A stretch of DNA of 64,000 nt from Streptomyces sp. DHE7-1 (GTDB lineage Bacteria; Actinomycetota; Actinomycetes; Streptomycetales; Streptomycetaceae), in contig JACJDG010000003.1 of NCBI GenBank assembly GCA_016432725.1, forward strand, positions 5,982,001-6,046,000, read 5' to 3'. The translations under genes and the position numbers were made by a program. This document shows, piece by piece, positions 1 to 8,950 of the stretch. The notes beneath the pieces are model-generated. The model was not told where the DNA came from, searched no databases, and saw only the letters and a list, made by a program, of their open reading frames with translations. Every line of letters starts with the position of its first letter. The first letter of the stretch is position 1.

Positions 1-1115
1 AGCGCCTCGTCGAGGGCGTTGGTGTGCAGCGACTGGGTGTGGCCCTGGGTCGCCGCCATCGCCTCCACACAGGTGCGTGTGACGTTGTTGAACACGTCCT
101 GCGCGGTCAGGGACCAGCCCGAGGTCTGCGAATGGGTGCGCAGCGAAAGGGACTTGCTGTTCTTCGGCTCGAACTGCGAGACCAGCTTGGCCCACAGCAG
201 CCGCGCCGCGCGCAGCTTGGCGACCTCCATGAAGAAGTTCATGCCGATCGCCCAGAAGAACGACAGCCGGGGCGCGAACGCGTCCACGTCCAGGCCCGCC
301 TCGCGCCCCGCCCGGATGTACTCCACGCCGTCCGCGAGGGTGTACGCCAGCTCCAGGTCGGCCGTGGCCCCGGCCTCCTGGATGTGGTAGCCGGAGATGG
401 AGATGGAGTTGTAGCGGGGCATCCGCTGCGAGGTGTACGCGAAGATGTCGGAGATGATCCGCATCGACGGCTTCGGCGGATAGATGTAGGTGTTGCGGAC
501 CATGAACTCCTTCAGAATGTCGTTCTGAATGGTTCCGGCCAGCTTCTCGGGCGGTACGCCCTGCTCCTCCGCCGCCACGATGTACAGCGCCAGGATCGGC
601 AGCACCGCGCCGTTCATGGTCATCGACACGGTCATCTTGTCCAGCGGAATGCCGTCGAAGAGCTGCCGCATGTCGTAGATGGAGTCGATGGCCACGCCGG
701 CCATGCCGACGTCACCCGTCACCCGCGGGTGGTCGCTGTCGTAGCCCCGGTGGGTGGGCAGGTCGAAGGCGACCGAGAGGCCCTTCTGGCCGGCCGCCAG
801 GTTGCGCCGGTAGAAGGCGTTGGACTCCTCGGCGGTGGAGAAGCCCGCGTACTGGCGGATCGTCCAGGGCTGGTTGACGTACATCGTCGGGTACGGGCCG
901 CGCAGGAACGGCGCGACGCCCGGGAACGTGCCGAGGAAGTCCAGGCCCTCCAGGTCACGGCCGGTGTAGAGCGGCTTGACCCCGATGCCCTCCGGGGTCT
1001 CCCACAGCGGCTCCTCGCTCCCGGTCGCCCGCTTGACGGCCGTGCGCCACTCCTCGGCGCCGCCGTCGACGGCCGGCGTCCCCAGCTCGATGCCGGAGAA
1101 GTCGGGGATTCCCAT
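1..1115 (-). CDS. mutB: Methylmalonyl-CoA mutase large (catalytic) subunit, partial
   Basis: The first about 371 codons of the large subunit are present; the 3' end, including the C-terminal cobalamin-binding domain, lies outside the window. The reading frame starts at an ATG that overlaps the stop of mutA (TGATG), the usual coupled arrangement of mutA-mutB. The N-terminal part is the TIM barrel that binds the acyl-CoA. With MutA it interconverts methylmalonyl-CoA and succinyl-CoA in the cytoplasm using adenosylcobalamin, linking propionyl-CoA metabolism to the TCA cycle and supplying methylmalonyl-CoA extender units. Identification rests on the MutA neighbour and the N-terminal sequence (MGIPDFSGIELG and onward). 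Confidence 0.93.
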   Translation of the reverse strand, partial: MGIPDFSGIELGTPAVDGGAEEWRTAVKRATGSEEPLWETPEGIGVKPLYTGRDLEGLDFLGTFPGVAPFLRGPYPTMYVNQPWTIRQYAGFSTAEESNAFYRRNLAAGQKGLSVAFDLPTHRGYDSDHPRVTGDVGMAGVAIDSIYDMRQLFDGIPLDKMTVSMTMNGAVLPILALYIVAAEEQGVPPEKLAGTIQNDILKEFMVRNTYIYPPKPSMRIISDIFAYTSQRMPRYNSISISGYHIQEAGATADLELAYTLADGVEYIRAGREAGLDVDAFAPRLSFFWAIGMNFFMEVAKLRAARLLWAKLVSQFEPKNSKSLSLRTHSQTSGWSLTAQDVFNNVTRTCVEAMAATQGHTQSLHTNALDEA

Positions 1116-2932
1116 CAGGACACTCCCATGCGGTCGAGGGTCGCGGACAGCACGTCGATGGCGTCGCAGCCCGCGAAGACGTACGAGTCGACACCCGGGT
1201 GCTCGGCCGGGCGGCCCGCCAGGAACACGTGCCGGGCGCCGGCCGCGCGCAGCGACTCGGCGGCCTCCCCGGCCCGTTCGGCGTAGAGCGCGTCGCTGGA
1301 GCACAGCACGGCCTCGGTGGCGCCGCTGTCCTCGAAGGCACCCTCGGTGACCGGCTCGATGCCGCCCGCCTGGAACAGGTTCGCGGCGAACGTCGAGCGC
1401 GCGGTGTACTCGGCGGGCGAGCCGAGCGAGGCCAGGAAGATCCTCGGCCGGGAGCCGGTCGCGGCCAGGTGGGCGTCGGAGCGGGCCCGCAGGGCCTCGA
1501 ACGCCTCGTCGCGGCGCACCCGGGGCAGCCCGCCGGACGGCGGCTCGGGCGCGGGCTCGCGCTTCACGGGCTTCTCGGCCAGCAGCGGGAACTCGCTGAC
1601 GCCGGTGATGGGTTCGCGCCGCTTGGCGATCTTCTTGGAACGCTCCGCCCAGGTCGTCGCCAGGTCCGTGCGGATCCGGCCCGAGCGCAGGCACGCGGCC
1701 TGGCCGCCGTCCCGCTCGACCGACCGGAAGTACGCCCAGGCGGCCTGGGCGAGTTCCTCGGTCAGCCGCTCCACGTACCAGGAGCCGCCCGCCGGGTCGA
1801 TGACCCGGGCCAGGTGGGACTCCTCCAGCAGGATCGTGGAGGTGTTGCGCGCGATCCGGCGGGCGAACGCGTCCGGCAGGCCCAGCGCGTGGTCGAACGG
1901 CAGCACGGTCACCGAGTCGGCGCCGCCCACCCCGGCGGCCAGCGTGGCCACCGTCGCGCGCAGCATGTTCACCCAGGGGTCGCGGCGGGTCAGCATCACC
2001 GGCGAGGTCACCGCGTGCTGGACCTGCGCGCCCGCGGCCGGCGCCCCGGCCACCTCGGCGACCCGCGCCCACAGCCGGCGCGCCGCGCGCAGCTTGGCGA
2101 TGGTCAGGAACTGGTCGGCGGTGGCCGCGTAGCGGAACTCCAGCTGGCCGCAGGCCGCCTCGACCGGGAGCCCGGCCTCGGTCAGCGCCCGCAGGTAGGC
2201 CACGCCGGTGGCGAGGGAGGCGCCGAGCTCCTGCGCGGCGGAGCCGCCCGCCTCGTGGTACGGCAGCGCGTCCACGGTCAGCGCGCGCAGGCCGGGGTAC
2301 GTCGCGGCGCAGCGCCCGGCGAGGGTGGCGAAGGGGGCCGGGTCGAGCGGGGTGCCGGTGCGGGCCTCGTGGCCGAGCGGGTCGCCGCCCAGCCCGCCGC
2401 GCACCGTGGCGGGGTCGACGCCCCTCTCCTCGTACAGCCGCAGCAGCGCCTCGGCGGCCGCCTCGGTGTCGCGGCCGGCGTCCAGGACGACCGGGGCCAG
2501 GTCGAGGAACACCCCGTCGAGCGCCCGGCCCAGTGCGGAGACCGGGATGCCGCCCTCGCCGAGCACCAGCCACAGCGAGGTGACGCCGTTCTCCAGGTCG
2601 GTCAGCACCGCGCCGTCGGCGGCGCCGCCGAGCGCGGTGTGCCGCTGCCGTACGTCCCAGCCGCCGGCCGTGCTGCCCTCCGGGCGGCCGCCGCGCACGT
2701 ACGGGGCGAAACCCGGCAGACCGGGGTCGGGTGCGGCGTCGCGCGCGGTGTACAGGGGCCGGGTGCGCAGCCCGTCCTCGAGCGTCGTGGACAGGGCGTC
2801 CTCAACTGCCGCGCCCGAGACTTCCTTGCCCGACTTGCGCAGCACACCCTCGACCAGGCGGTGCCACTGCTCGTGTGTCGCGTCAGGGAACTCGGCGGCC
2901 AGTGAGAGCCCGTCGTCAGGCAGGACCGTCAT
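1115..2932 (-). CDS. mutA: Methylmalonyl-CoA mutase small subunit
   Basis: Complete 605-residue protein beginning MTVLPDDGLSLAAEFPD, close to the usual length of actinobacterial MutA. It has the mutase fold but is the non-catalytic partner that forms the heterodimer with MutB and stabilises it. Family-typical stretches include the segment around DPWVNMLRATVATLAAGVGG and IDPAGGSWYVERLT about two thirds of the way along, and a degenerate B12-like domain at the C terminus (IFLASLGSPAEYTARSTFAA). It ends GVS with the stop overlapping the mutB start, so the two are co-transcribed and translationally coupled. No anomaly seen. Confidence 0.95.
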   Translation of the reverse strand: MTVLPDDGLSLAAEFPDATHEQWHRLVEGVLRKSGKEVSGAAVEDALSTTLEDGLRTRPLYTARDAAPDPGLPGFAPYVRGGRPEGSTAGGWDVRQRHTALGGAADGAVLTDLENGVTSLWLVLGEGGIPVSALGRALDGVFLDLAPVVLDAGRDTEAAAEALLRLYEERGVDPATVRGGLGGDPLGHEARTGTPLDPAPFATLAGRCAATYPGLRALTVDALPYHEAGGSAAQELGASLATGVAYLRALTEAGLPVEAACGQLEFRYAATADQFLTIAKLRAARRLWARVAEVAGAPAAGAQVQHAVTSPVMLTRRDPWVNMLRATVATLAAGVGGADSVTVLPFDHALGLPDAFARRIARNTSTILLEESHLARVIDPAGGSWYVERLTEELAQAAWAYFRSVERDGGQAACLRSGRIRTDLATTWAERSKKIAKRREPITGVSEFPLLAEKPVKREPAPEPPSGGLPRVRRDEAFEALRARSDAHLAATGSRPRIFLASLGSPAEYTARSTFAANLFQAGGIEPVTEGAFEDSGATEAVLCSSDALYAERAGEAAESLRAAGARHVFLAGRPAEHPGVDSYVFAGCDAIDVLSATLDRMGVS

Positions 2933-3040
2933 GCTCGGATGCTAGGGCAGGGTGCTCATGTGACAGCAGAGCGAGGGCTGTGACGTTTCCCTCTCTGCGG
3001 CTGTGACCTGCACCTCGCCCGGTCCCGGCCGCCCGGTTTC

Positions 3041-4816
3041 CTACTGTTCGGGTGTCTTCCCGCGGCCCAGGTCGGCCGGTCTCAGGTCCCGGGTGGAGAG
3101 CGTCTGCGGGTCCCCCGTGAAGGCGCGCAGGCGCAGTTTCGAGCCCGCCGCGGCCGGCAGCGTGAACCGGCCGGACGGTGCGCGCAGTTCGACGGACGCC
3201 GTGCTGTGCGCGGCGATCGTGGCCGGACCGCGCGTCAGGGACCAGTATCTGCTCATTCCGTGGCTGGTGGTGAGCATGTAGTGCGGGGTGAGCGCGGTGT
3301 CCCCCGAGTTGGTCACCCGCAGGCTCAGGCCGGACAGTGAATGCGCCGTGGCCCGCCGCGCCGCCGTCACGTCCATCCGCAGCGGCGGCCGGCCCGTCGC
3401 CGCGAGGACCGCGCTCATGAGCGCGGGCAGCACCAGCAACGCGGCCGCGCCGGCCAGCGCCGGCCGGCGGCGCGGGCCCCTGAGCCACCGGGGGCGCGGC
3501 TGCCAGGCGTTCGCGAAGTCCGACAGCGGCACGCTGACCGCCGCCGCGAGCCACAGCGGCGTCATCATCAGGTAGTAGCCGTCCTGGGACCGGGTCGCCA
3601 CGTAGAAGGCGCACCAGGGCAGCACCGTCGCCGCCGGGCCCAGCCGCCGTACGAACAGCACGTACAGCGCCAGCAGCGCGGCGGCGAGCAGCGCGCTCGC
3701 GTGGCCGTACCAGTCGAGGTGGTCGCTGCCGTGCGTGAAGTACAGCGAGACGTCCACCAGGCCCTGTCCGTGCAGCACCGCGCCCTGGGTCAGGGGCAGC
3801 GCGACGCCGTCGAGCCAGGGTCCCGGCTCGTGCGCGATGAAGTACGTGTTGACCAGCAGCCACGTCGTCGCGGCGATCCCGAGGATCCGCGCGCAGACCG
3901 CGGTGGCCGCGCGTCCGCCCAGCTCGCCGCGGCGCACCGCGTGGATGCCGGCCAGCAGGAACGGCGCCACGAACCAGGGGAGTTGCTGGGTCGCGCACGC
4001 GGCGCCCAGGCACACGGCCCGCGCGATCCCCGGGGTGCCGAGCCGGCCGCCGCGGCCGATGCGCGGCCAGCCCACCACCACCGGGATCAGCAGGACCATG
4101 GCCGGGATCGCCGGATAGCCCGAACGGGCGTATCCCGGCAGGAAGCCGAAGCCCAGGCACGCCATCGTGGCCGCCGAGCGCCAGGGCACCGGCAGCAGCC
4201 GCCACAGCAGCACCGCCCCGGCGACCAGCGCGATCGTCGCCGCGGCCGTCGCCGGAGCGCCGCCGCCGCCCACCCACAGCAGGGGCGCGGCCAGCAGCGG
4301 GGCGAGCGGGGGATAGCCGTACGTGAAGTCGTAACCGCCGTCTATCGTCGGCGTCAGCGCGACGTTCGGCCCGTGGAACAGCCAGGGCCAGGGCTGTCCG
4401 TACACCGGGTGCCCGGCGACCAGTTCCCGTGCGGCCTGGGCGGTGAGGACCGCCTCGTCGCCGCCGGCGTGGTTCAGCCACCAGGCGCAGGCGGTGAGCG
4501 TGACGGCGGTCAGCAGCACCATCAGGTCGACGCGGGCCAGCGAACGCGTCCGGCGGACCGTCAGCGCGAGGACCCCGCCGGTCAGGATCGAGACGTAGCA
4601 GAGCGAGACGACCGCCACGAGGAACAGGTCGCGGGTCGCCGCCTGCGACCACAGGGAGCGGGTCCCGATGAACAGGCTCACATCGGCGAGCAGGGTCAGG
4701 ACCCGGTGCCACTGCGCGGGACCGGGGAGGCCGTCGGTGGGACGTCCCCGGGCGGTGGACATCGCCGGCCGTGTCCACCGCCCGGGCGCCACTGCTTGTG
4801 TTTCTGCCAAGTGCAC
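3041..4816 (-). CDS. Polytopic membrane protein, possible GT-C-type glycosyltransferase
   Basis: A 591-residue protein (from a GTG; an in-frame ATG at 4762 is an alternative start, and neither has a convincing ribosome binding site). It has about ten hydrophobic segments, for example near LFLVAVVSLCYVSILTGGVL, and loops with an acidic DGGYDFTYGYPPLAPLL stretch that resembles the extracytoplasmic loop of actinobacterial polyprenol-dependent mannosyltransferases and DUF2029-like proteins. The last about 100 residues are soluble and probably extracytoplasmic. Role inferred only: membrane-embedded sugar transfer to envelope glycans. The gene stands alone, divergent from sepF and convergent with nothing close. 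Confidence 0.6.
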   Translation of the reverse strand: MHLAETQAVAPGRWTRPAMSTARGRPTDGLPGPAQWHRVLTLLADVSLFIGTRSLWSQAATRDLFLVAVVSLCYVSILTGGVLALTVRRTRSLARVDLMVLLTAVTLTACAWWLNHAGGDEAVLTAQAARELVAGHPVYGQPWPWLFHGPNVALTPTIDGGYDFTYGYPPLAPLLAAPLLWVGGGGAPATAAATIALVAGAVLLWRLLPVPWRSAATMACLGFGFLPGYARSGYPAIPAMVLLIPVVVGWPRIGRGGRLGTPGIARAVCLGAACATQQLPWFVAPFLLAGIHAVRRGELGGRAATAVCARILGIAATTWLLVNTYFIAHEPGPWLDGVALPLTQGAVLHGQGLVDVSLYFTHGSDHLDWYGHASALLAAALLALYVLFVRRLGPAATVLPWCAFYVATRSQDGYYLMMTPLWLAAAVSVPLSDFANAWQPRPRWLRGPRRRPALAGAAALLVLPALMSAVLAATGRPPLRMDVTAARRATAHSLSGLSLRVTNSGDTALTPHYMLTTSHGMSRYWSLTRGPATIAAHSTASVELRAPSGRFTLPAAAGSKLRLRAFTGDPQTLSTRDLRPADLGRGKTPEQ

Positions 4817-5031
4817 GGCACCGGACGCTAGTGGCGGCCGGTGAGCGGGGCGGGGAACGACATGAAGAGACCGGTGTGAGGGCGGTAAGAAGGGGTTTTA
4901 TTCGTACATGTGCCGGAAGGAACAGGACGCATGAGCGGTCGCGCAGTGTGTCGTTGTTGGGCTGAACGGGTGACTTGGCGTAAGAATTGACCGGTGCAGG
5001 CATTGGGTGCGAGTCAGGTCAGGTGGAGCCG

Positions 5032-5421
5032 GTGAGCCGTTACGACGTCACCGATGAACAGTGGGAGGGGCTCGCCCAGGTCGTGCCGCTGCGGGGAAGG
5101 GACGCCTGGCCGTCCGCGGTGCGCCACCGCTCGCTGCCGGACGCCGAGACCGAGACCCGGCGCCGGTTCGTCGTCCTGCGGGTCAACGTCTTCGCGGACG
5201 CCCGGGAGGTCGCCGAGACGCTGATGGCGGGGGTGCCGGTGCTGCTGGACCTGTCCGGCGCGGAGGGCGATGTCGCCAAGCGTGTCCTGGACTTCAGCAC
5301 GGGTGTCGTCTTCGGCCTGGGCAGCGGGATGCACCGGGTCGACCGCAACGTCTTCCTGCTGACGCCGCCCGGCACCGAGGTCAGCGGGCTGATGGAGGGC
5401 GCGGGGATGGCCGGCGGCTGA
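5032..5421 (+). CDS. SepF-like cell division protein (second-copy type)
   Basis: About 130 residues from the GTG at 5032 (VSRYDVTDEQWEGLAQVVPL), with an AGGTGGAG stretch just upstream; TTG at 4987 and GTG at 5023 are in-frame alternatives. The C-terminal half carries the SepF core: a strand-rich RRRFVVLRVNVFADAREVAE, the VLLDLSGAEGDVAKRVLDFS helix and the GxxxGM glycine motif (VFGLGSGMHRVDRNVFLLTP). SepF proteins bind FtsZ and anchor it to the membrane. Canonical SepF has an N-terminal amphipathic membrane helix; this short paralogue starts differently and matches the extra SepF copies of Streptomyces, whose role is auxiliary. Confidence 0.85.
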   Translation: MSRYDVTDEQWEGLAQVVPLRGRDAWPSAVRHRSLPDAETETRRRFVVLRVNVFADAREVAETLMAGVPVLLDLSGAEGDVAKRVLDFSTGVVFGLGSGMHRVDRNVFLLTPPGTEVSGLMEGAGMAGG

Positions 5422-5517
5422 GGCCGCCGACGCGCGCGGTGCGGGTGGTCCCCCGATCGTAGGAAGGTGCGGCGGGCAAAACGGTTCGCCGTTCCGGCGG
5501 AGGCCTACCGTCCGCAT

Positions 5518-6798
5518 ATGGCCGTCCCTCCCGTGTCCACCGGTTTCCCGCCGCCTTCAGGGCCCCTGGAACCGTCCTTCGAGCCCCTCGCCCCGCCGTC
5601 CGCCGACCCGGCGGACCCCCCGCGGGTGCCGGGGCGGGGCGGGCCGTTCGCGGGCGGCGCGGGGGAGCGGCCCCCCGGCTCGCCCGACGTGCGCGCCCGC
5701 GTCACCGAGTTGCGGCTGTCCGCCTTCGCCGGGCACCGGCGGGCCGCGTTCCCGCTGGGCGCCGTCACCCTGTTCGCCGGGCCCAGCGGCTCGGGCAAGT
5801 CGACCGCGCTCGCGGCGTACGAGGCGCTCGCCCGGCTCGGCGGCGGGGCGCCGCTCGACGAGGTGTTCCCGGAGCCGGCCGCCTGGGTGCCGGAGCGGGC
5901 GCGGCCCGACGCGCAGCGGCGCCGGGGGTTCCGGATCGGCTGCACGGCCGACGGCGCCGCGGGACCGGTCCGGCTCGACGTCGCCGTGCAGGCCGAGCCG
6001 GAGCTGCGGATCGTGGGCGAGCGGCTGACGGCGGACGGGGTGGTCCTGCTGGAGACCGCCCTGCGCGACCCGGGACGCCGGGCCGTCCAGGCCGCCTGGC
6101 ACACCGCGGGCGCCTCGCCGGTGACCCGCGCCCCGCTCCCCGACGACCTGCTCGGCACCCCGCTGCTGCCGCTGCGGGTGGCGGGCAAGACCGACGGCCA
6201 GCGGCGGGTGCTCGCCGCCGCCGAGCAGATGGTCGTCGCCCTGCGCTCGGTCTTCCCCTGCGACCCGCGCCCGGAGCGCATGCGTGCCCCCGTCCCCACC
6301 GGATCGGGGCGCCTCCTGCCCGGCTGCGACAACCTCGCCGACGTGCTGTGGCGCACCCGGTCCGAGTGCGCCCGCCGGCACGCGGCGCTCGTGGAGGCGC
6401 TGCGCGGCGGCTGCGCCGGCCCGGTGGCCGACCTGGTCCCCGAGCCGCTGGCCGGCGGCACCGTACGGGCGCTGCTCGACCGGGGCGACGGCCTGCGCAC
6501 CGAGCTGGCCCGGCTCGGCGACGGCGAACTGCGCTACGTCGCGCTGGCGCTGGTGCTGCTGACCGGCCCGGGCGTCCTGGCGGTGGACACGCCCGGCGAG
6601 GTGCCCGACGCGCTGCGCACCCTCACCGTGCTCACCGACGGCTTCGAGCGCGGTCTCGACCCGGCCCAGCGGCGCGCGCTGCTGCGGACGGCGGCCCGGA
6701 TGGGCGAGCGGGGCCACATCCGCTGCGTCGGCGCCGTCAGCGACGCCTCCTGGGCCGTGGGGGCCGAGGGGGTCACCGTGGTACACCTGAGGCCGTGA
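5518..6798 (+). CDS. AAA/ABC-like P-loop ATP-binding protein
   Basis: About 426 residues from the ATG at 5518 (MAVPPVSTGFPPPSG); a GTG at 5467 would extend it by 17 residues but its Shine-Dalgarno spacing is too short. A Pro-rich N terminus of about 60 residues precedes an ATPase domain with Walker A GPSGSGKST and a preceding beta strand typical of SMC/RecF-like ATPases (VTELRLSAFAGHRRAAFPLG). Near the C terminus is a LGDGELRYVALALVLL signature-like region and a Walker B-like VLAVDTP in which the usual Glu is replaced by Thr. It overlaps the downstream mazG-like gene by 4 bp, so the two are coupled. Specific function unknown. Confidence 0.75.
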   Translation: MAVPPVSTGFPPPSGPLEPSFEPLAPPSADPADPPRVPGRGGPFAGGAGERPPGSPDVRARVTELRLSAFAGHRRAAFPLGAVTLFAGPSGSGKSTALAAYEALARLGGGAPLDEVFPEPAAWVPERARPDAQRRRGFRIGCTADGAAGPVRLDVAVQAEPELRIVGERLTADGVVLLETALRDPGRRAVQAAWHTAGASPVTRAPLPDDLLGTPLLPLRVAGKTDGQRRVLAAAEQMVVALRSVFPCDPRPERMRAPVPTGSGRLLPGCDNLADVLWRTRSECARRHAALVEALRGGCAGPVADLVPEPLAGGTVRALLDRGDGLRTELARLGDGELRYVALALVLLTGPGVLAVDTPGEVPDALRTLTVLTDGFERGLDPAQRRALLRTAARMGERGHIRCVGAVSDASWAVGAEGVTVVHLRP

Positions 6799-7139
6799 CG
6801 GAACACCCCGACCTGGCCGGACTCCAGCGCAGACTGGCCGAGTTCGCCGCCGCGCGCGACTGGCAGCCCTTCCACACCCCCAAGAACCTGGTGGCCGCGC
6901 TCAGTGTGGAGGCCTCCGAACTGGTCGAGATCTTCCAGTGGCTGACGCCCGAGCAGTCGGCCCGGGTGATGGACGACCCGGGCACCGCGCACCGGGTCCG
7001 GGACGAGGTCGCCGACGTCCTCGCCTATCTCCTCCAGCTCTGCGAGGTCCTCGGCGTGGATCCGCTGGCCGCCCTGTCCGCCAAGATCGACCGCAACGAG
7101 GAGCGTTTCCCGGCCCCGGGGCCGGACCCGGCCGACTGA
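6795..7139 (+). CDS. MazG-like nucleotide pyrophosphohydrolase
   Basis: A 114-residue all-alpha NTP pyrophosphatase of the MazG/DCTPP1 (RS21-C6) family. It starts at a GTG overlapping the stop of the ATPase gene (GTGA). Visible family features are WQPFHTPKNLVAALSVEASE followed by LVEIFQW, giving the EExxE-like metal-binding helix, and later RDEVADVLAYLLQLCEVLGV with the second acidic EVxD metal motif. These enzymes hydrolyse non-canonical or excess (d)NTPs to the monophosphate and pyrophosphate, a nucleotide-pool cleaning role. Substrate cannot be read from the sequence. Confidence 0.9.
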   Translation: MTEHPDLAGLQRRLAEFAAARDWQPFHTPKNLVAALSVEASELVEIFQWLTPEQSARVMDDPGTAHRVRDEVADVLAYLLQLCEVLGVDPLAALSAKIDRNEERFPAPGPDPAD

Positions 7140-7318
7140 CGGAGTGCCATCCTCCGCTATCACTCTGCGCAGTCATGAGCCGCCCCGAATCCGAATTGTT
7201 GTCCACAATTTCCCGCCCATCTCTGGCTTTACGTCTCAGGCGCCCTCACTCTGGGTAGTGAACAGGGGAGTTCACGCGGGCGCGCGAGGACGCACGGCGG
7301 ACTGGACGGGGGCAGCGC

Positions 7319-7804
7319 ATGGATGCGGTGCGACTCATCGGGACGAGCAGGCGGGCCCTGGCCCAGGGCACCGACCGGCCCGAGATCATGGCCGAGGTGT
7401 GGCAGGCGCAGGCCCTGGCCCAGGCGATCGGCAGCCGGCTCGCGGTGTCCGGTCCGCCCGAGCTGCGGGGCGAGGCGCTGGGTCTGACCGAACTGGCGGG
7501 CCGGGGCTGCGGCGTCCTGGACGCCCCGGAACTCGACCCGGGCGACCTGCGCGCCGCCCAGCTCACCGAGCTGGCCGACGCCCGGCTCACCCTGCTCTGC
7601 CTCGGCGGCCTGCTGGGCGAGGTCGGCATGGCACTGGTCGGCATGGCCAGCTCCGCCACCGACGAGACGGCGTACTGGCAGTGCATGGAGGCCATCGACG
7701 CGGCGGACGAGTCCCGGGACCGGGTCCTGGAGATGCTGCGCAAACTGGCCGCACGGGTGGCGGCGTTACCCGAGGGCGCGGAGGACAGCCCGTCGGGTGT
7801 GTGA
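7319..7804 (+). CDS. DUF6099 family protein
   Basis: A 161-residue, mostly helical, soluble protein starting MDAVRLIGTSRRALAQGT. It matches what I know as DUF6099, a family confined to Streptomyces and relatives, with a conserved ETAYWQCMEAIDAADESRD segment near the C terminus. No catalytic motif, signal peptide or membrane segment is visible. About 180 bp separate it from the mazG-like gene and it appears monocistronic. Function unknown. Confidence 0.75.
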   Translation: MDAVRLIGTSRRALAQGTDRPEIMAEVWQAQALAQAIGSRLAVSGPPELRGEALGLTELAGRGCGVLDAPELDPGDLRAAQLTELADARLTLLCLGGLLGEVGMALVGMASSATDETAYWQCMEAIDAADESRDRVLEMLRKLAARVAALPEGAEDSPSGV

Positions 7805-7918
7805 CCGGCCGGACCGCACCGACTCCGCGCCCGCGACCACGGGATTCACCTGATCGGGACGGCCGCGCCCGGCGGTACCGATGAGACCGGCGGGGCCGGT
7901 GCCGTGCAGGATGGGTGT

Positions 7919-8842
7919 ATGGACCTTCGAATCTTCACCGAGCCCCAGCAGGGGGCCACGTACGACACCTTGCTCACCGTGGCGAAGGCCACCGAGGATC
8001 TTGGCTTCGACGCGTTCTTCCGCTCCGACCACTACCTCCGGATGGGCAACGCGGACGGCCTGCCCGGCCCCACGGACGCCTGGATCACGCTGGCCGGCCT
8101 GGCCCGCGAGACCAAGCGCATCCGCCTGGGCACCCTGATGACGGCCGGCACCTTCCGCCTGCCCGGCGTGCTCGCCATCCAGGTCGCCCAGGTCGACCAG
8201 ATGTCCGGCGGCCGGGTCGAGCTGGGCCTCGGCGCGGGCTGGTTCGAGGAGGAGCACAAGGCGTACGGCATCCCGTTCCCCAAGGAGAAGTTCGCGCGCC
8301 TGGAGGAACAGCTCGAGATCGTCACCGGGCTGTGGGCCACCAAGACCGGCGAGACCTTCGACTTCCACGGCACCTACTACGACCTCACCGACTCGCCCGC
8401 GCTGCCCAAGCCCGCCCAGCCGAGGATCCCGGTGCTCATCGGCGGCCACGGCGCCACCCGCACCCCGCGCCTGGCCGCCCGCTACGCCGACGAGTTCAAC
8501 ATCCCGTTCGCCTCCGTCGAGGACAGCGAGCGGCAGTTCGGCCGGGTGCGGGCCGCCGCCGAGGCGGCGGGCCGCGGGCCCGGCGCCCTGACCTACTCCA
8601 ACGCCCTGGTGGTGTGCGTCGGCCGGGACGACCGGGAGGTCGCCCGCCGGGCCGCCGCCATCGGCCGCGAGGTGGACGAGCTGAAGGCCAACGGCCTGGC
8701 CGGTTCGCCGGCCGAGGTGGTCGACCGGATCGGCCGCTACGCCGAGACCGGCTCCACCCGCGTCTACCTCCAGATCCTCGACCTCGACGACCTGGACCAC
8801 CTGGAACTGATCTCCTCCCAGGTCCAGACCCAGCTCGCCTGA
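7919..8842 (+). CDS. LLM-class F420-dependent oxidoreductase
   Basis: A 307-residue luciferase-like TIM-barrel protein starting MDLRIFTEPQQGATYD. Features of the family are ATEDLGFDAFFRSDHYLRMG early on, the RIRLGTLMTAGTFRLPGVLA strand-loop, and GRVELGLGAGWFEEEHKAYG. In mycobacteria and Streptomyces this subgroup uses deazaflavin F420, which is why F420 rather than FMN is proposed. Substrate unknown. An in-frame ATG at 7904 lies just upstream; I chose 7919 because it gives the canonical N terminus. Confidence 0.85.
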   Translation: MDLRIFTEPQQGATYDTLLTVAKATEDLGFDAFFRSDHYLRMGNADGLPGPTDAWITLAGLARETKRIRLGTLMTAGTFRLPGVLAIQVAQVDQMSGGRVELGLGAGWFEEEHKAYGIPFPKEKFARLEEQLEIVTGLWATKTGETFDFHGTYYDLTDSPALPKPAQPRIPVLIGGHGATRTPRLAARYADEFNIPFASVEDSERQFGRVRAAAEAAGRGPGALTYSNALVVCVGRDDREVARRAAAIGREVDELKANGLAGSPAEVVDRIGRYAETGSTRVYLQILDLDDLDHLELISSQVQTQLA

Positions 8843-8950
8843 CCCGGACGCCCCGCCGCCTCGCCCCTGCGCCCCGGACCGGGCGCGGGGGCCGAGGCGT
8901 CCCGGAAAACCACTGGTCGACGGGGTGCGGCAGCGGGGAGACTCGGACAC